From the NCBI RefSeq assembly GCF_000719555.1, contig NZ_JOGX01000001.1, forward strand, positions 62,001 through 126,000: a stretch of DNA of 64,000 nt, given 5' to 3'. Of this stretch, positions 25,298-33,576 are shown in pieces (positions within the stretch are counted from its first letter, which is position 1; each line of letters opens with the position of its first letter). Below the pieces are notes generated by a model. That model was not told where the DNA came from. It did no database searches and worked only from the letters and a program-made list of their open reading frames with translations. A program made the translations under genes and the position numbers. Origin of the DNA: Streptomyces sp. NRRL F-5727. GTDB taxonomy: Bacteria > Actinomycetota > Actinomycetes > Streptomycetales > Streptomycetaceae.

Positions 25298-26406
25298 GGG
25301 GTGTTCTCCTCGTCGGCGTGGCGGGTGCCGAGGGCCAGTGCGTGGACGATCCAGTCCCGGCCGGGCGGTGCGCCGAGCGCGGCGCCGAGGTCCGCCTGCT
25401 GCCAGGAACCGACGGGCCGGGCGGCCAGGCCGTGTCGCCTGGCGGTGAGGTGGGCCAGGTGGACGGCGAAGCCGGCGCGCAGGTGGGTACGGCGGATGTG
25501 CGGCGCGTCGGCGTCGGTGGGGCAGCCGTGGGCGAGCAGCACGGCGCCCGCGCCGGCGATCCATGCCTGGCCCGCCGCCCAGGCCGCGAGGGTGGGGCGG
25601 GCCTCTCCGGCGGCGGCCAGGCGCAGGCCGGTGCCGTCGGGGGCGGGTTCGAGGAGGCCGGGCCGGGGGCCGCCCACGGCCGCACACCAGCGCAGTTCGT
25701 CGCCGCCCGCCCGTGCGGCGGTCGAGAGGACCGCCAGGAGCGCGTCGGCGGGCGGGGTGCCGGGCAGGGGCGGCGGGTCGCTGCGGCGGGCCAGGAGTTC
25801 GGCGGGGGCGGGCGCCGACGACGGCGGGGCTGCGGGGCCGGCCGGTGGGGGCACGTGGACGGCGGCCAGTGGGGTCCCTTGGGCGCCGGGTCGGTCCAGG
25901 CTCGGCGTCGGCTCGGCGCCCAGTGCCCGGGCCGCGAGGTACAGCGCGGCGGCGGCGTGCCCGGTGTCGAGGAGCAGGAGCGGCCAGGCGCGGTGGGCGT
26001 AGTGGGAGGCGGTGCGCTGTGCGGTGACGGAGAGTTCGGCGGTCGCGCCCGGCGGCGTGCCGCCGGGCGGCCCGCCGAGGCGGTGGACGCGGTGGCGCAG
26101 CGGGTCGTAGCCGTACCGCCCGGGCGGCAGGGAGCAGCCGTCTCCCGCGACCAGCACGGTGTCCACCGGGTGGAGCGCTCCGGCCGAGGAGGCGGGCCGC
26201 AGGCGTCCGGAGCCGTCCGCGGCGGCCAGGGACAGTTTCAGGAGGGCGTCCAGGTCGAGTGCGGCGGGGCCGGCTTCCGGGAGGGCGAGCGGCCGTCCCG
26301 GCCAGGCCGGGACGGGGGTGCCCGCCGGGGTGTCGGGGCCGGGGCGGCCGGCGGAGCGGGCGAGGGCGAGCGCGGTGGGGAGGTCGTCCGGGTCGGGGTG
26401 GTTCAC
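25294..26406 (-). CDS. SagB-like nitroreductase-fold dehydrogenase
   Basis: This 370-residue protein starts at GTG 26406, which follows GAGGA (the GTG at 26418 overlaps the YcaO stop and is less likely). It holds two nitroreductase-like halves. The first has PASSAGALHPVDTVLVAGDG, the second begins near residue 205 and contains AWAAGQAWIAGAGAVLLAHG and a LRAGFAVHLAHLTARRHGLA helix. SagB/ThcOx-type enzymes oxidise azolines to azoles with FMN. The first part, with SAGALHP, keeps a recognisable flavin-contact loop while the second looks degenerate. In context it would oxidise rings formed by the YcaO enzyme, or serve as an inactive scaffold. Its C-terminus overlaps the ABC gene start. Confidence 0.75.
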   Translation of the reverse strand: MNHPDPDDLPTALALARSAGRPGPDTPAGTPVPAWPGRPLALPEAGPAALDLDALLKLSLAAADGSGRLRPASSAGALHPVDTVLVAGDGCSLPPGRYGYDPLRHRVHRLGGPPGGTPPGATAELSVTAQRTASHYAHRAWPLLLLDTGHAAAALYLAARALGAEPTPSLDRPGAQGTPLAAVHVPPPAGPAAPPSSAPAPAELLARRSDPPPLPGTPPADALLAVLSTAARAGGDELRWCAAVGGPRPGLLEPAPDGTGLRLAAAGEARPTLAAWAAGQAWIAGAGAVLLAHGCPTDADAPHIRRTHLRAGFAVHLAHLTARRHGLAARPVGSWQQADLGAALGAPPGRDWIVHALALGTRHADEENTP

Positions 26407-26414
26407 GGCGGTCC

Positions 26415-27794
26415 TCACATGTGCGGCGGGGGCGCGAGGGTGAAGTCCTCCGGGGCGCTCGGCGCGGTGGTGCGCCAGCCGCGCCGGACGGCCGTCTCGG
26501 CGAGCCGGGGGCAGCCGAAGTAGCCGAAGGCGGCGGGGGCGTTGGGGAGCAGTCCGGAGACGAGGACCCGGGCGACGCGCAGCGAGGTCTCGGCAACGTC
26601 CTCGGTGGTCAGGTCGAAGGTCATGACGCGGTGGCCGGCGGAGTGGAGGGCGTGTGTGAGCCGTGCGCGGCTGCCGGTGCCGATCGCGTCGACGGGTACG
26701 GTGCCGAGGGCGGGGTCGGTGAACCGCCGGGCCTCGGCCGCCATCCGGGGGTCGAGCCACACCTGGACGTGGGCGCCCAGGTCGCGTACGTGCTCGAACC
26801 GGTCGCCGCACGCGTCGAGATAGCGGGCGTCGGCGCGGTGTTCCAGATAGAGCCCGCGGGCGAGCAGGCCGACGTCGACGGCCTGGAAGACCCAGCCGTC
26901 GGGGCCGGTGAGGCCCTGGGTGAAGACCCAGGTGTGGACCGCTTCGAGGACCGCCTTGCGGGCGGCCTCGGCCGGGTCGTACTTGCAGGCGAAGCCGGCG
27001 GCGTACAGGCCGAGGGCGGGGTCGTGGACGAGTGCGCCGACGCAGGGCGCGAACTCCGAGGGCATCTCGACGAGGTGGACGTCGAGGGCGGAGCCGGCGA
27101 GGTCGTCCAGGAGGCCGGGCACGCTGGCGGGGTCGATGCCGCGGGTCGGGCCGTCGAGGTGCCACCAGAGTTCCAGGGCGTCGCGTTCGACGATCTCCAG
27201 GAGGCCGCGCTCGAAGGCGTCGTCGAGTCCCTGGCCGGTGGCGATGCCCGCGTAGTTGAGGTGGTGGGTGCGGGGCAGGTCCCGCAGGTCGCCCTGGCGC
27301 CAGTTGAGGTGGGTGAGGGCGACGGGCGCCCAGACCTCGGTGGTCGCGCCGTCGGGCAGGTGCTCGGTGCCGCGCGTCCAGAGGGAGGGGGTGTCGGGGG
27401 TGAGGGGCCGGTAGGGGAACGTGTCCTGGGCGTACTGCCACGGCGCGTAGGCGGGCAGGTCTGCGGGGCCGTAGAGCCGTAGTCCCTTGTCGGCGAGTTC
27501 GGCGGCGGTGGCGCGCAGCGGGGCGTCGGGGTGGCCGGGCGGCGGGACGCGGTTGCCGCAGTACCGCTCGACCCCTTCGGCGATGGCGGCGACGCGGGCC
27601 TGGTCGGGGTCGCCGAAGGTGGTGCCGAGGGAGACCCGGTCGGCGGGCCACAGTCCGTGGCGGCGGGCGTCGGATATCTCGGCGGTGAGCGCGGTGTAGC
27701 GGGGTGGTGTGCCCGGGGGGTGTTCGACGGGCTTGACCTTGCGGACGAGGCCGCAGACGGGGTCGACGAGTGCTTCGAGCGGCAGCGTCGTCAT
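26415..27794 (-). CDS. YcaO-domain cyclodehydratase
   Basis: This 459-residue YcaO protein starts at ATG 27794, overlapping the hydrolase stop. YcaO enzymes use ATP to activate peptide amides, making azolines (with Ser, Thr or Cys) or amidines. ATP/Mg ligands are in place: E73 and E76-R77 in IAEGVERY, E200 and E203 in LLEIVERDALELWW, and the AAGFACKYDPAEAARKAVLE helix that closes the site. The C-terminus ends LAPPPHM, a variant of the Pro-rich tail of azoline-forming members. Partner genes (E1-like leader binder, SagB-like oxidase) put it in the azol(in)e-making (TOMM) branch rather than in thioamide formation. Confidence 0.9.
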   Translation of the reverse strand: MTTLPLEALVDPVCGLVRKVKPVEHPPGTPPRYTALTAEISDARRHGLWPADRVSLGTTFGDPDQARVAAIAEGVERYCGNRVPPPGHPDAPLRATAAELADKGLRLYGPADLPAYAPWQYAQDTFPYRPLTPDTPSLWTRGTEHLPDGATTEVWAPVALTHLNWRQGDLRDLPRTHHLNYAGIATGQGLDDAFERGLLEIVERDALELWWHLDGPTRGIDPASVPGLLDDLAGSALDVHLVEMPSEFAPCVGALVHDPALGLYAAGFACKYDPAEAARKAVLEAVHTWVFTQGLTGPDGWVFQAVDVGLLARGLYLEHRADARYLDACGDRFEHVRDLGAHVQVWLDPRMAAEARRFTDPALGTVPVDAIGTGSRARLTHALHSAGHRVMTFDLTTEDVAETSLRVARVLVSGLLPNAPAAFGYFGCPRLAETAVRRGWRTTAPSAPEDFTLAPPPHM

Positions 27795-29305
27795 CGCAGG
27801 ATCTCCTTGGCGGGATCGGTGGTGGCGGGGGGACGGGCGGACAGGGTGGGGAGCGTGAGCGTCACGCTCTCGGCGTCCACGTCGCGGCGGGAGGCGAGGA
27901 GCCGGGTGGCGGTGACGGGGTCGTCCCGGGTGTGGGGGTTGCGGGCGTGGGCGGGGAAGTGGTGTCCGGCGATCTCGAGCCGCAGCCGTGTGCCCGCCGG
28001 CAGCCGGCGTGCGATCCGGCCGAGTTCGACGGTGAACTCGGCGTGACAGCCCGGGGGTTGCTCACGGCGCAGGACGCCGACGGCGAGTCTTTCGGCGGTC
28101 CCGTGCGGGGTGAGGGCGACCAGGCGGGCGGCCCAGTCGGCGGAGGGGGTGTCGGCGGTGGCGCGCAGGCGTACGCGGACGGGTCCGACGGCGTCGAGGG
28201 GGCGCGGCAGCGGGGGTGTGGCGAGGAGGAGGCGGTCGGGTACTCCCCCGGTGGGGACGGTGAGGTCGTCGGAGCGGACGGGGTGGTCGGGGTCGGCGGT
28301 GAAGGCGGCGCCGCGCAGGGGTCTCAGCCGTGGCGCGTGGGGCTCCGCGGCCGCGTCGGCGGGCAGCCAGTGGTCGCTGCCGCCGAGGGCGAGGGCGCCG
28401 TGCCGGCCCGGGGCGAGGGCACCGCTCAGGGCGTGGCGGGCCCAGCGGACGTACAGGTCGCCGAGGTTCAGCCGGTGGGCGGGGCGGGCGTCGGGGCCGG
28501 GTGCGGTGACGAGCCCGTGTCCCCAGGGGCCGAGCAGGAGTCGCGCGGCGGGGCCGCCCCAGGTGCGCCAGAGGGCGACGATGTCCTCGGTGAAGTGGTC
28601 GTGGTGGCCTCCGACGGCGAGGAGCGGCACGTCGGCGTGGGCGGCCCGGGCCGTGAGCCGGCCGCGGTCGTGCCGCTGCCACAGCCCCGGCCAGGAGGGC
28701 AGGGGGCGGCCGAGTCGCCGGGGCAGGGTGGTCAGCGGCAGGTGGGTGAGGAGGGCGGGGTCCTCGGCGAGGGCCCGGGTGAGCGCGGACTCGTCGGAGG
28801 CCGGCCGGTCGCCGTGGGCGGCCCACCAGCCGGCGCGGGCCAGGAGCCGTTCCGGGCCGCTGGGTTCGCGCGCGGTCTCGGCGGCGCCGAGCGCGGGCAC
28901 GGCGGCGATGACGGCGTCGGGGCGGGCGTCCTCGGGGGCGTCGAGGGCGAGGGTGACGGCGCAGTGGGCGGCGTAGGAGGCTCCGGCGGCGACGAGCCGC
29001 CCGTCGCTCCACGGCCGGCGGCGGATCCATCGGGCGGTCGCGGCTCCGTCGTCGGTCTCGCACGCGTACGGCCGCCACCGGCCCGGGGAGGCGTGCCGGC
29101 CCCGGACGTCCTGGACGACGGCGGCGAAGCCGTGACGGGCCCAGGCGCGCGCCTCGGCGGAGTGGCGGGTGCGGTCGTAGGGGGTGCGGATGAGGACGGT
29201 CGGGAAGGGGCCGGGGCCTTCAGGGAGGCGTACGTCGGTGACGAGGCCGTCGACGCGGACCGTGTGGGCCGCGGCGGGCGGGCCCCCGGCGGCTCCGGTG
29301 GTCAC
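27791..29305 (-). CDS. S15/CocE-NonD family hydrolase
   Basis: This 504-residue protein starts at GTG 29305, overlapping the stop of the E1-like gene (GTGA). The alpha/beta-hydrolase core carries a complete triad: Ser110 in VAAGASYAAHCAV, Asp236 in GGHHDHF and His263 in LLLGPWGHG. The C-terminal jelly-roll typical of X-Pro dipeptidyl-peptidase/CocE proteins fills residues ~330-500. Family members cut Xaa-Pro dipeptides or esters. The precursor has two Pro residues near its ends (SPIVDP and NPFED), so leader or follower trimming is a reasonable guess. No signal peptide is present, so it acts inside the cell. Confidence 0.82.
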   Translation of the reverse strand: MTTGAAGGPPAAAHTVRVDGLVTDVRLPEGPGPFPTVLIRTPYDRTRHSAEARAWARHGFAAVVQDVRGRHASPGRWRPYACETDDGAATARWIRRRPWSDGRLVAAGASYAAHCAVTLALDAPEDARPDAVIAAVPALGAAETAREPSGPERLLARAGWWAAHGDRPASDESALTRALAEDPALLTHLPLTTLPRRLGRPLPSWPGLWQRHDRGRLTARAAHADVPLLAVGGHHDHFTEDIVALWRTWGGPAARLLLGPWGHGLVTAPGPDARPAHRLNLGDLYVRWARHALSGALAPGRHGALALGGSDHWLPADAAAEPHAPRLRPLRGAAFTADPDHPVRSDDLTVPTGGVPDRLLLATPPLPRPLDAVGPVRVRLRATADTPSADWAARLVALTPHGTAERLAVGVLRREQPPGCHAEFTVELGRIARRLPAGTRLRLEIAGHHFPAHARNPHTRDDPVTATRLLASRRDVDAESVTLTLPTLSARPPATTDPAKEILR

Positions 29306-30156
29306 CTGTCCCTCCGCGGTGCGGGGGCGACCGGGGGCACCGGCAGGACGGGGTGCTCGGTGACGGTCAGCGTGCGCAGGTCGACCGCGCGGAGGCGGCG
29401 GCGGGCGGGGAGGCCCGCGGTGCCGGGGGCGTCGGTGGCCCAGCGCCTGAGGTCGTCGGCGAGGAGGGCGGCGAGCAGGGCGGCGGCGGGGAGGGTGAGG
29501 CGGACGGGGGCGCCGGAGGTCCGGGGCCCGGTCCAGTAGGCGGCCAGTTCGCGGTGGGCGGGGGTGGCGGCGAGGCGGCGGGAGCGGACGTGGGCGGCGG
29601 TGACGTCTCCGGGGCCGGCGGCGAGCGGTTCGACGTACGCCTGCCAGCCCTCGCGGTGGCAGCGCAGCCAGGCGATCCCGTGGCCGGGGAGCCGGTCGGC
29701 GGCGTCCCAGAGTCCGTCGGGGACGGGGCCGTCGAGGCACCAGACGACGGCGGCGGGGTTCCCGTCGAGCAGGGCGTCGAGGTCCGGGGGCGGTATCTCC
29801 GCGGCGTCCGGTGCGGGGGCGGTGCGGGGTTCGGCGCCGAGGGCGGTCAGGTGTGCGGCGAGCGGGCCGGTCAGCGCCGGGGCGCCGAGCAGAAGGATGT
29901 CGCGCCGGGCCGCGGGCCACCGGGGGGACGGCGGGTCGTCGGCGAGGTAGCCGGCGTCCTCGAAGGCTTGGACGACGCGCCGCAGTTCGTCGTCCTCGGG
30001 AGGGGCGGCGGCGCCGGCGAGCCGGGCGAGCAGGGCGCTCTCGTCGGCGTCGCGGGTCCTGACGCTGAGGAACTCTCCTGCGGGGGTGCGGACGGCGAGA
30101 CCGCGGCTGGGCACGGCGACGACGTCGACTCCGGGGACGAGCCGGCTGCGGGTCAC
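29302..30156 (-). CDS. E1-like (Ocin-ThiF) leader-binding partner protein, zinc site lost
   Basis: This 284-residue protein starts at GTG 30156 after CAGGAG. Residues ~1-80 form a winged-helix-like RRE region (VAVPSRGLAVRTPAGEFLSV, then RRVVQAFEDAGYLADD), which in this family binds the precursor leader. Residues ~87-250 form the ThiF-like Rossmann part (DILLLGAPALTGPLAAHLTA). Canonical TOMM partners then have two CxxC pairs holding zinc; here the place reads GPGDVTAAHVRSRRLAATPA with no Cys, and only two isolated Cys exist in the protein. It should present the peptide to the separate YcaO enzyme. Loss of zinc fits expression under zinc starvation. Confidence 0.75.
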   Translation of the reverse strand: MTRSRLVPGVDVVAVPSRGLAVRTPAGEFLSVRTRDADESALLARLAGAAAPPEDDELRRVVQAFEDAGYLADDPPSPRWPAARRDILLLGAPALTGPLAAHLTALGAEPRTAPAPDAAEIPPPDLDALLDGNPAAVVWCLDGPVPDGLWDAADRLPGHGIAWLRCHREGWQAYVEPLAAGPGDVTAAHVRSRRLAATPAHRELAAYWTGPRTSGAPVRLTLPAAALLAALLADDLRRWATDAPGTAGLPARRRLRAVDLRTLTVTEHPVLPVPPVAPAPRRDR

Positions 30157-30211
30157 GGCGATCTCCTGACGACGGGGGCGGGGAAGGGGCGTGTGTGGGG
30201 GTGGAACGGGC

Positions 30212-30245
30212 GTGGGCCCGCCCGAACGGCAACGGGCGGGCCCAC
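30212..30245 (-). terminator. Strong hairpin between precursor and tailoring genes
   Basis: GTGGGCCCGCCCG (30212-30224) and CGGGCGGGCCCAC (30233-30245) pair perfectly around an 8-base loop. It lies 26 bases after the precursor stop and 56 before the E1-like gene. It would act as a partial terminator or RNA stabiliser, giving an excess of precursor mRNA over enzyme mRNA. Confidence 0.75.
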
Positions 30246-30270
30246 GGTCGAGGGACGAGGTCCCCCGCTC

Positions 30271-30384
30271 TTACTCCTCGGTGTCCTCGAAGGGGTTCTC
30301 GACGAGGGCGTTGGAGTGGGAGGCCGAGTCGTGCGCGAGCTGACCCGGGTCGACGATCGGGGAGAAGACCTGCTCGTTGTTCAT
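30271..30384 (-). CDS. Putative RiPP precursor peptide (37 aa)
   Basis: ATG 30384 follows AAAGGTGAG at good spacing and TAA ends the frame at 30271. The 37-residue product starts MNNEQVFSPIVDPGQLAHD, has a Ser/His/Asn-rich middle (DSASHSNALVEN) and a Pro-Phe-acidic tail ending PFEDTEE. It is rich in cyclisable Ser (S8, S20, S22, S24) with T35 and no Cys, so YcaO chemistry would give oxazol(in)es. The two His (H18, H23) beside the Ser cluster could bind metal. A Zur-like operator is ~60 bases upstream and a hairpin follows. Which part is leader and which core is not certain. It is too short for routine gene calling but is the only small frame placed properly. Confidence 0.7.
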   Translation of the reverse strand: MNNEQVFSPIVDPGQLAHDSASHSNALVENPFEDTEE

Positions 30385-30442
30385 GAACTCACCTTTTCTG
30401 TAAGGCAGTTGAGGCGTTCGGTCGAGCGCCGTGGACGACACT

Positions 30443-30461
30443 AATGGAAGTGGTTTTCATT
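30443..30461. promoter_or_regulatory. Zur-like operator before the precursor gene
   Basis: AATGGAAGTGGTTTTCATT (30443-30461) has inverted arms AATGGAA and TTTCATT. Its core TGGAAGTGGTTTTCA (30445-30459) matches 12 of 15 positions of the actinobacterial Zur box TGAAAATGATTTTCA. It overlaps the stop codon of the ABC ATPase gene and ends ~60 bases before the precursor ATG, so zinc-bound Zur would silence the RiPP genes. It does not resemble the DmdR/IdeR iron box. Confidence 0.65.
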
Positions 30462-31272
30462 TTCTAGATCTTTCCGGGCCGGGAAGAGGGTGATCTGGGT
30501 AACACACCGGCCAGCCGCCCTCGGGGTCGCTCCCGACCCGCCCCGCCACGTTCAGCACGTCCGCGAGCAGCCCCGGTGTGACGACCTCCTTCGGGCTTCC
30601 GTCGGCCACCACGCGCCCGTCGCGCAGGGCGACGATCCGCTCGGCGAACCGGGCCGCGTGGGCCAGGTCGTGCAGCACCATCACCACCGTGAGCCCGCGC
30701 TCCTCCCGCAGCCGGACCACCGTCCGCAGCACGTCGAGCTGGTGGTGCAGATCGAGGTACGTCGTCGGCTCGTCGAGCAGCAGGACGCGGGTGTCCTGAG
30801 CGAGCGCCATCGCGAGCCGCACCCGCTGCCGCTCACCCCCGGACAGCGCGTCGACGTCCCGGTCGGCCCATTCCTCCACGCCGACGTCGCGCAGCGCGCG
30901 CCGTACGACCGGGTCGTCCCCCTCGCGCAGCATGCCGAGCGGGCCGCGGGCCGCGTACCTCCCCTGCCGCACGAGATGACGGACCGTCATGCCGGGTACG
31001 GAGGGAGCGGATTGGTGCAGGATCGCCACCCGGGCGGCCGTGGCCCGCCGGGAGAGCCCGGCGAGGTCCTCATCGCCGAGCCGCACCCGTCCCCGGTCCG
31101 GCTTCAGCAGGCCGGCCGCCAGCCGCAACAGCGTGGACTTCCCGCAGCCGTTGAGGCCGATGAGCGCGGTCAGCTCGCCCGGCCGCACGGTCATGTCGAC
31201 GCCCCGCAGCACGGGGCGCGCGGGGTAGCCGAAGTGGACGCCTTCGACGTGGATCCCCATGGACTGGGTCAT
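30457..31272 (-). CDS. Metal-chelate ABC transporter, ATPase (FepC/FecE type)
   Basis: This 271-residue ATPase starts at ATG 31272 after GGAGGA. It has Walker A LIGLNGCGKST, Q-loop LHQSAPSVPGMTV, signature LSGGERQRVRLAM, Walker B VLLLDEPTTYLDLHHQL and H-loop VLHDLAHAAR. The DEPTTYLDLHHQ stretch is diagnostic for siderophore/B12-type importers. It powers uptake by the two membrane proteins encoded just upstream. Its stop codon sits inside the Zur-like operator of the precursor gene. Confidence 0.92.
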   Translation of the reverse strand: MTQSMGIHVEGVHFGYPARPVLRGVDMTVRPGELTALIGLNGCGKSTLLRLAAGLLKPDRGRVRLGDEDLAGLSRRATAARVAILHQSAPSVPGMTVRHLVRQGRYAARGPLGMLREGDDPVVRRALRDVGVEEWADRDVDALSGGERQRVRLAMALAQDTRVLLLDEPTTYLDLHHQLDVLRTVVRLREERGLTVVMVLHDLAHAARFAERIVALRDGRVVADGSPKEVVTPGLLADVLNVAGRVGSDPEGGWPVCYPDHPLPGPERSRK

Positions 31273-31294
31273 GTTGTTCTGTCCTCCGTGGGCT

Positions 31295-32302
31295 TCAGTA
31301 CGTACGGTCCGGCGCGCGCCGCACGACGACGAGCAGCAGCGCGGCGCCGAGGCAGGCGGTGAGCGCGCCGACCGGGAGCGTGAGCCGCCCGGCGCCGAGC
31401 GTGTCGGCCAGCAGCCGCGAGGACAGCTGCGCCGCGGCGTCCGCCCCGCACACCACGGCCGCGCCCAGCACCGCCGCGCCGGGCAGGCCGGCCCGCAGGT
31501 CCGCGCCGAAGACGGCCACGGCGAGGTGCGGCACGAGGAGGCCCACGAAGCCGAGCGCCCCGACGGCGGCCACGGCGCCCGCCGTCAGCGCCACGGCGCA
31601 GAGCAGGGCGAGCGCGCGGGCCCGGTGGACGGAGAGCCCGGCCGCCCGGGCGGTGTCGTCGCCGCAGCGCAGCAGGGTCAGCGGCCCCGTGAGCAGCCAG
31701 GCCGCCGCGCCCCAGAGCAGCGCCCAGGGCCAGAGCAGACGCCAGTGCTCCCACACCCGGCCCTCCGTGGTGCCCACCAACCACTGGACGACGCTGCCGA
31801 GTTCACCCGGCTCGACGAGCAGCACCATGGCGGTGAACCCGCCGAGCACCGCCGACACCAGGACCCCGTGCACGGCGGTGCGGGCGGGGTCTCCCCCGGT
31901 CCGGCCGGCGAGCAGCCAGAGCAGGAGCGCTCCGGCGCATCCGCCCACGCAGGCGGCGACGACCACGGCCAGGGGCGAGTCCCAGCCGGCGAAGCCCAGG
32001 GCGGTCGCGGTGACCGCGCCGAGGACCGCGCCCGGTGTCACGCCGGTCACCTCGGGACCGGCGAGGGGGTTGCGCAGCGCGGACTGCAGGACCAGGCCGG
32101 CGACGGCCAGACTGGCTCCGGCCCCCAGGGCCACCAGCATCCGCGGGATCCGCAGCTGGAAGACGATGTGCCGCTCCGTCGTGTCCCCGCCGCCTCCGAG
32201 CACCTCCCACGCGGTGGCCGGGGACATGCCGCGTCCGGCCACCAGTTCCGCCCCGGCGCACACGACGGCCAGGGCCACGAGCAACGCGAAGCGCCGGCTC
32301 AT
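31295..32302 (-). CDS. Metal-chelate ABC transporter, FecCD-type permease 2
   Basis: This 335-residue protein is predicted to cross the membrane about ten times. It starts at ATG 32302, overlapping the stop of permease 1 (ATGA). Family marks are LRIPRMLVALGAGASLAVAG, LQSALRNPLAGPEVTGVTPG and the ATPase-contact loop ALGFVGLLVPHLA. Together with permease 1 it forms the channel for a chelated metal. The substrate class (siderophore-like chelate) follows from the family; zinc rather than iron follows from the operators. Confidence 0.9.
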   Translation of the reverse strand: MSRRFALLVALAVVCAGAELVAGRGMSPATAWEVLGGGGDTTERHIVFQLRIPRMLVALGAGASLAVAGLVLQSALRNPLAGPEVTGVTPGAVLGAVTATALGFAGWDSPLAVVVAACVGGCAGALLLWLLAGRTGGDPARTAVHGVLVSAVLGGFTAMVLLVEPGELGSVVQWLVGTTEGRVWEHWRLLWPWALLWGAAAWLLTGPLTLLRCGDDTARAAGLSVHRARALALLCAVALTAGAVAAVGALGFVGLLVPHLAVAVFGADLRAGLPGAAVLGAAVVCGADAAAQLSSRLLADTLGAGRLTLPVGALTACLGAALLLVVVRRAPDRTY

Positions 32303-33576
32303 CGCGGGCCCTCCGATCCGGTCGTGTCCACGGAGGACGGCGGGCGCGGGGCGGGTGGGGGCGGATTCGGTGGGGGCGTGCCCTCGGGCGCCCCGTCCGT
32401 CGCCGCGGCGGAATCCGGCGTACGCGGTCCACCCGGCGGTACGCGTACGGCGCCGCCGCCCGTGGAAGCGCGCCCCGTCGTACGGCTCCGGCGCCGGGTC
32501 CGCATCAGCGCCACGCCGGCCGGCACGCCCAGCAGGGCCGTCCAGGCGCCGGCCGGTGTCTCCACCGGGGCCAGTGCCAGCCGGGCGGGGACGTCGGCGA
32601 CGGCCACGACCACGGCTCCCCACGCGGCGGACCACACGAGCCACCGCACCGCCCCGGCCTCGGGGCTGAACCACCGGGCCAGGTGGGGGGCGAGGAAGCC
32701 CACCCAGGCCACCGGCCCGCACACCGCCGTGACGGGCGCGATCAGCACGACGGCGATGGCGAGGGCCGCCAGCCGGGCCCGCTGGGCGCGCACACCCAGC
32801 GCCTCGGCGTCGGCGTCGCCCAGCCGCATGACGGAGAGCACCGGCGCGCACAGCACGAGGGCGGGGGCCGCGACGAGCAGCCACGGCCAGAGTCCGGCGA
32901 CGTCCTCCCAGGTCCTGGCGGAGAGGGAGCCCAGCAGGTAGCGGTAGATGAGCTGGAGGTCGAGCTGGTCGGCCATCACCATCAGGACGAGCAGGGCCGC
33001 CTGGAGCGCTGCGGCGACGGCGGCGCCGGTGAGGAGCACGGCGGAGGGGCTGCGCCCCAGCCCGGCGGCGAGCAGGGTGAGCCCGCCGCCGAGCACCGCC
33101 CCGCCGAGGGCCGTCAGGGGCTGGACCGCGGCGGGCAGGGACACCGCGAGGACCAGCGGCGCCGCGACGCCCAGGGCCGCGCCGGACGAGACGCCCAGCA
33201 TCTCGGGGACCGCCAGGGGGTTGCGGAGCGCTTCCTGGAGCACGAGCCCCGCCGCCCCCAGACAGGCCCCGGCCGCGATCGCCAACACCAGCCGTGGGAT
33301 GCGGAGTTCGGTGACGACGATGCCGGCGAGCGTGGACTCTCCGTCCAGGACCGCAGCGAGCAGCCGGTGCGGCGGGACGAAGGGGGTGCCGAGACACAGC
33401 GCGCACACCGACGCGGCGCTCAGCATCGCGATCACGAGGACCGGCTGCCAGGCCCGGCCCCGGCCCGGGCGCGGGAGCCGGCCGGCCGCACCGGCCGGCT
33501 CCTGGGACGTGACGTCCGCCGGGGCGGGGCCGGCCGCCGGGGAGCGGCCGGTCCCCGTGGAGGGGGTGGCGGTCAC
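32299..33576 (-). CDS. Metal-chelate ABC transporter, FecCD-type permease 1
   Basis: This 425-residue protein starts at GTG 33576 within the stop of the binding-protein gene (GTGA). The membrane core of ~330 residues shows LRIPRLVLAIAAGACLGAAG, LQEALRNPLAVPEMLGVSSG and AWVGFLAPHLAR. It is flanked by a hydrophilic ~45-residue N-terminus and a Pro/Gly-rich C-terminal tail of ~60 residues (ending SSVDTTGSEGPR) that most homologues lack. The tail is probably cytoplasmic; its role is unknown. It pairs with permease 2, encoded downstream in overlap. Confidence 0.9.
   Translation of the reverse strand: MTATPSTGTGRSPAAGPAPADVTSQEPAGAAGRLPRPGRGRAWQPVLVIAMLSAASVCALCLGTPFVPPHRLLAAVLDGESTLAGIVVTELRIPRLVLAIAAGACLGAAGLVLQEALRNPLAVPEMLGVSSGAALGVAAPLVLAVSLPAAVQPLTALGGAVLGGGLTLLAAGLGRSPSAVLLTGAAVAAALQAALLVLMVMADQLDLQLIYRYLLGSLSARTWEDVAGLWPWLLVAAPALVLCAPVLSVMRLGDADAEALGVRAQRARLAALAIAVVLIAPVTAVCGPVAWVGFLAPHLARWFSPEAGAVRWLVWSAAWGAVVVAVADVPARLALAPVETPAGAWTALLGVPAGVALMRTRRRSRTTGRASTGGGAVRVPPGGPRTPDSAAATDGAPEGTPPPNPPPPAPRPPSSVDTTGSEGPR

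Noticed and set aside
30443..30461. Iron (DmdR/IdeR) box reading of the operator
   Set aside because: The actinobacterial iron box has TTAGGTTAGGCTAACCTAA; neither site has its TTAGG/CCTAA arms, while both fit the Zur pattern.
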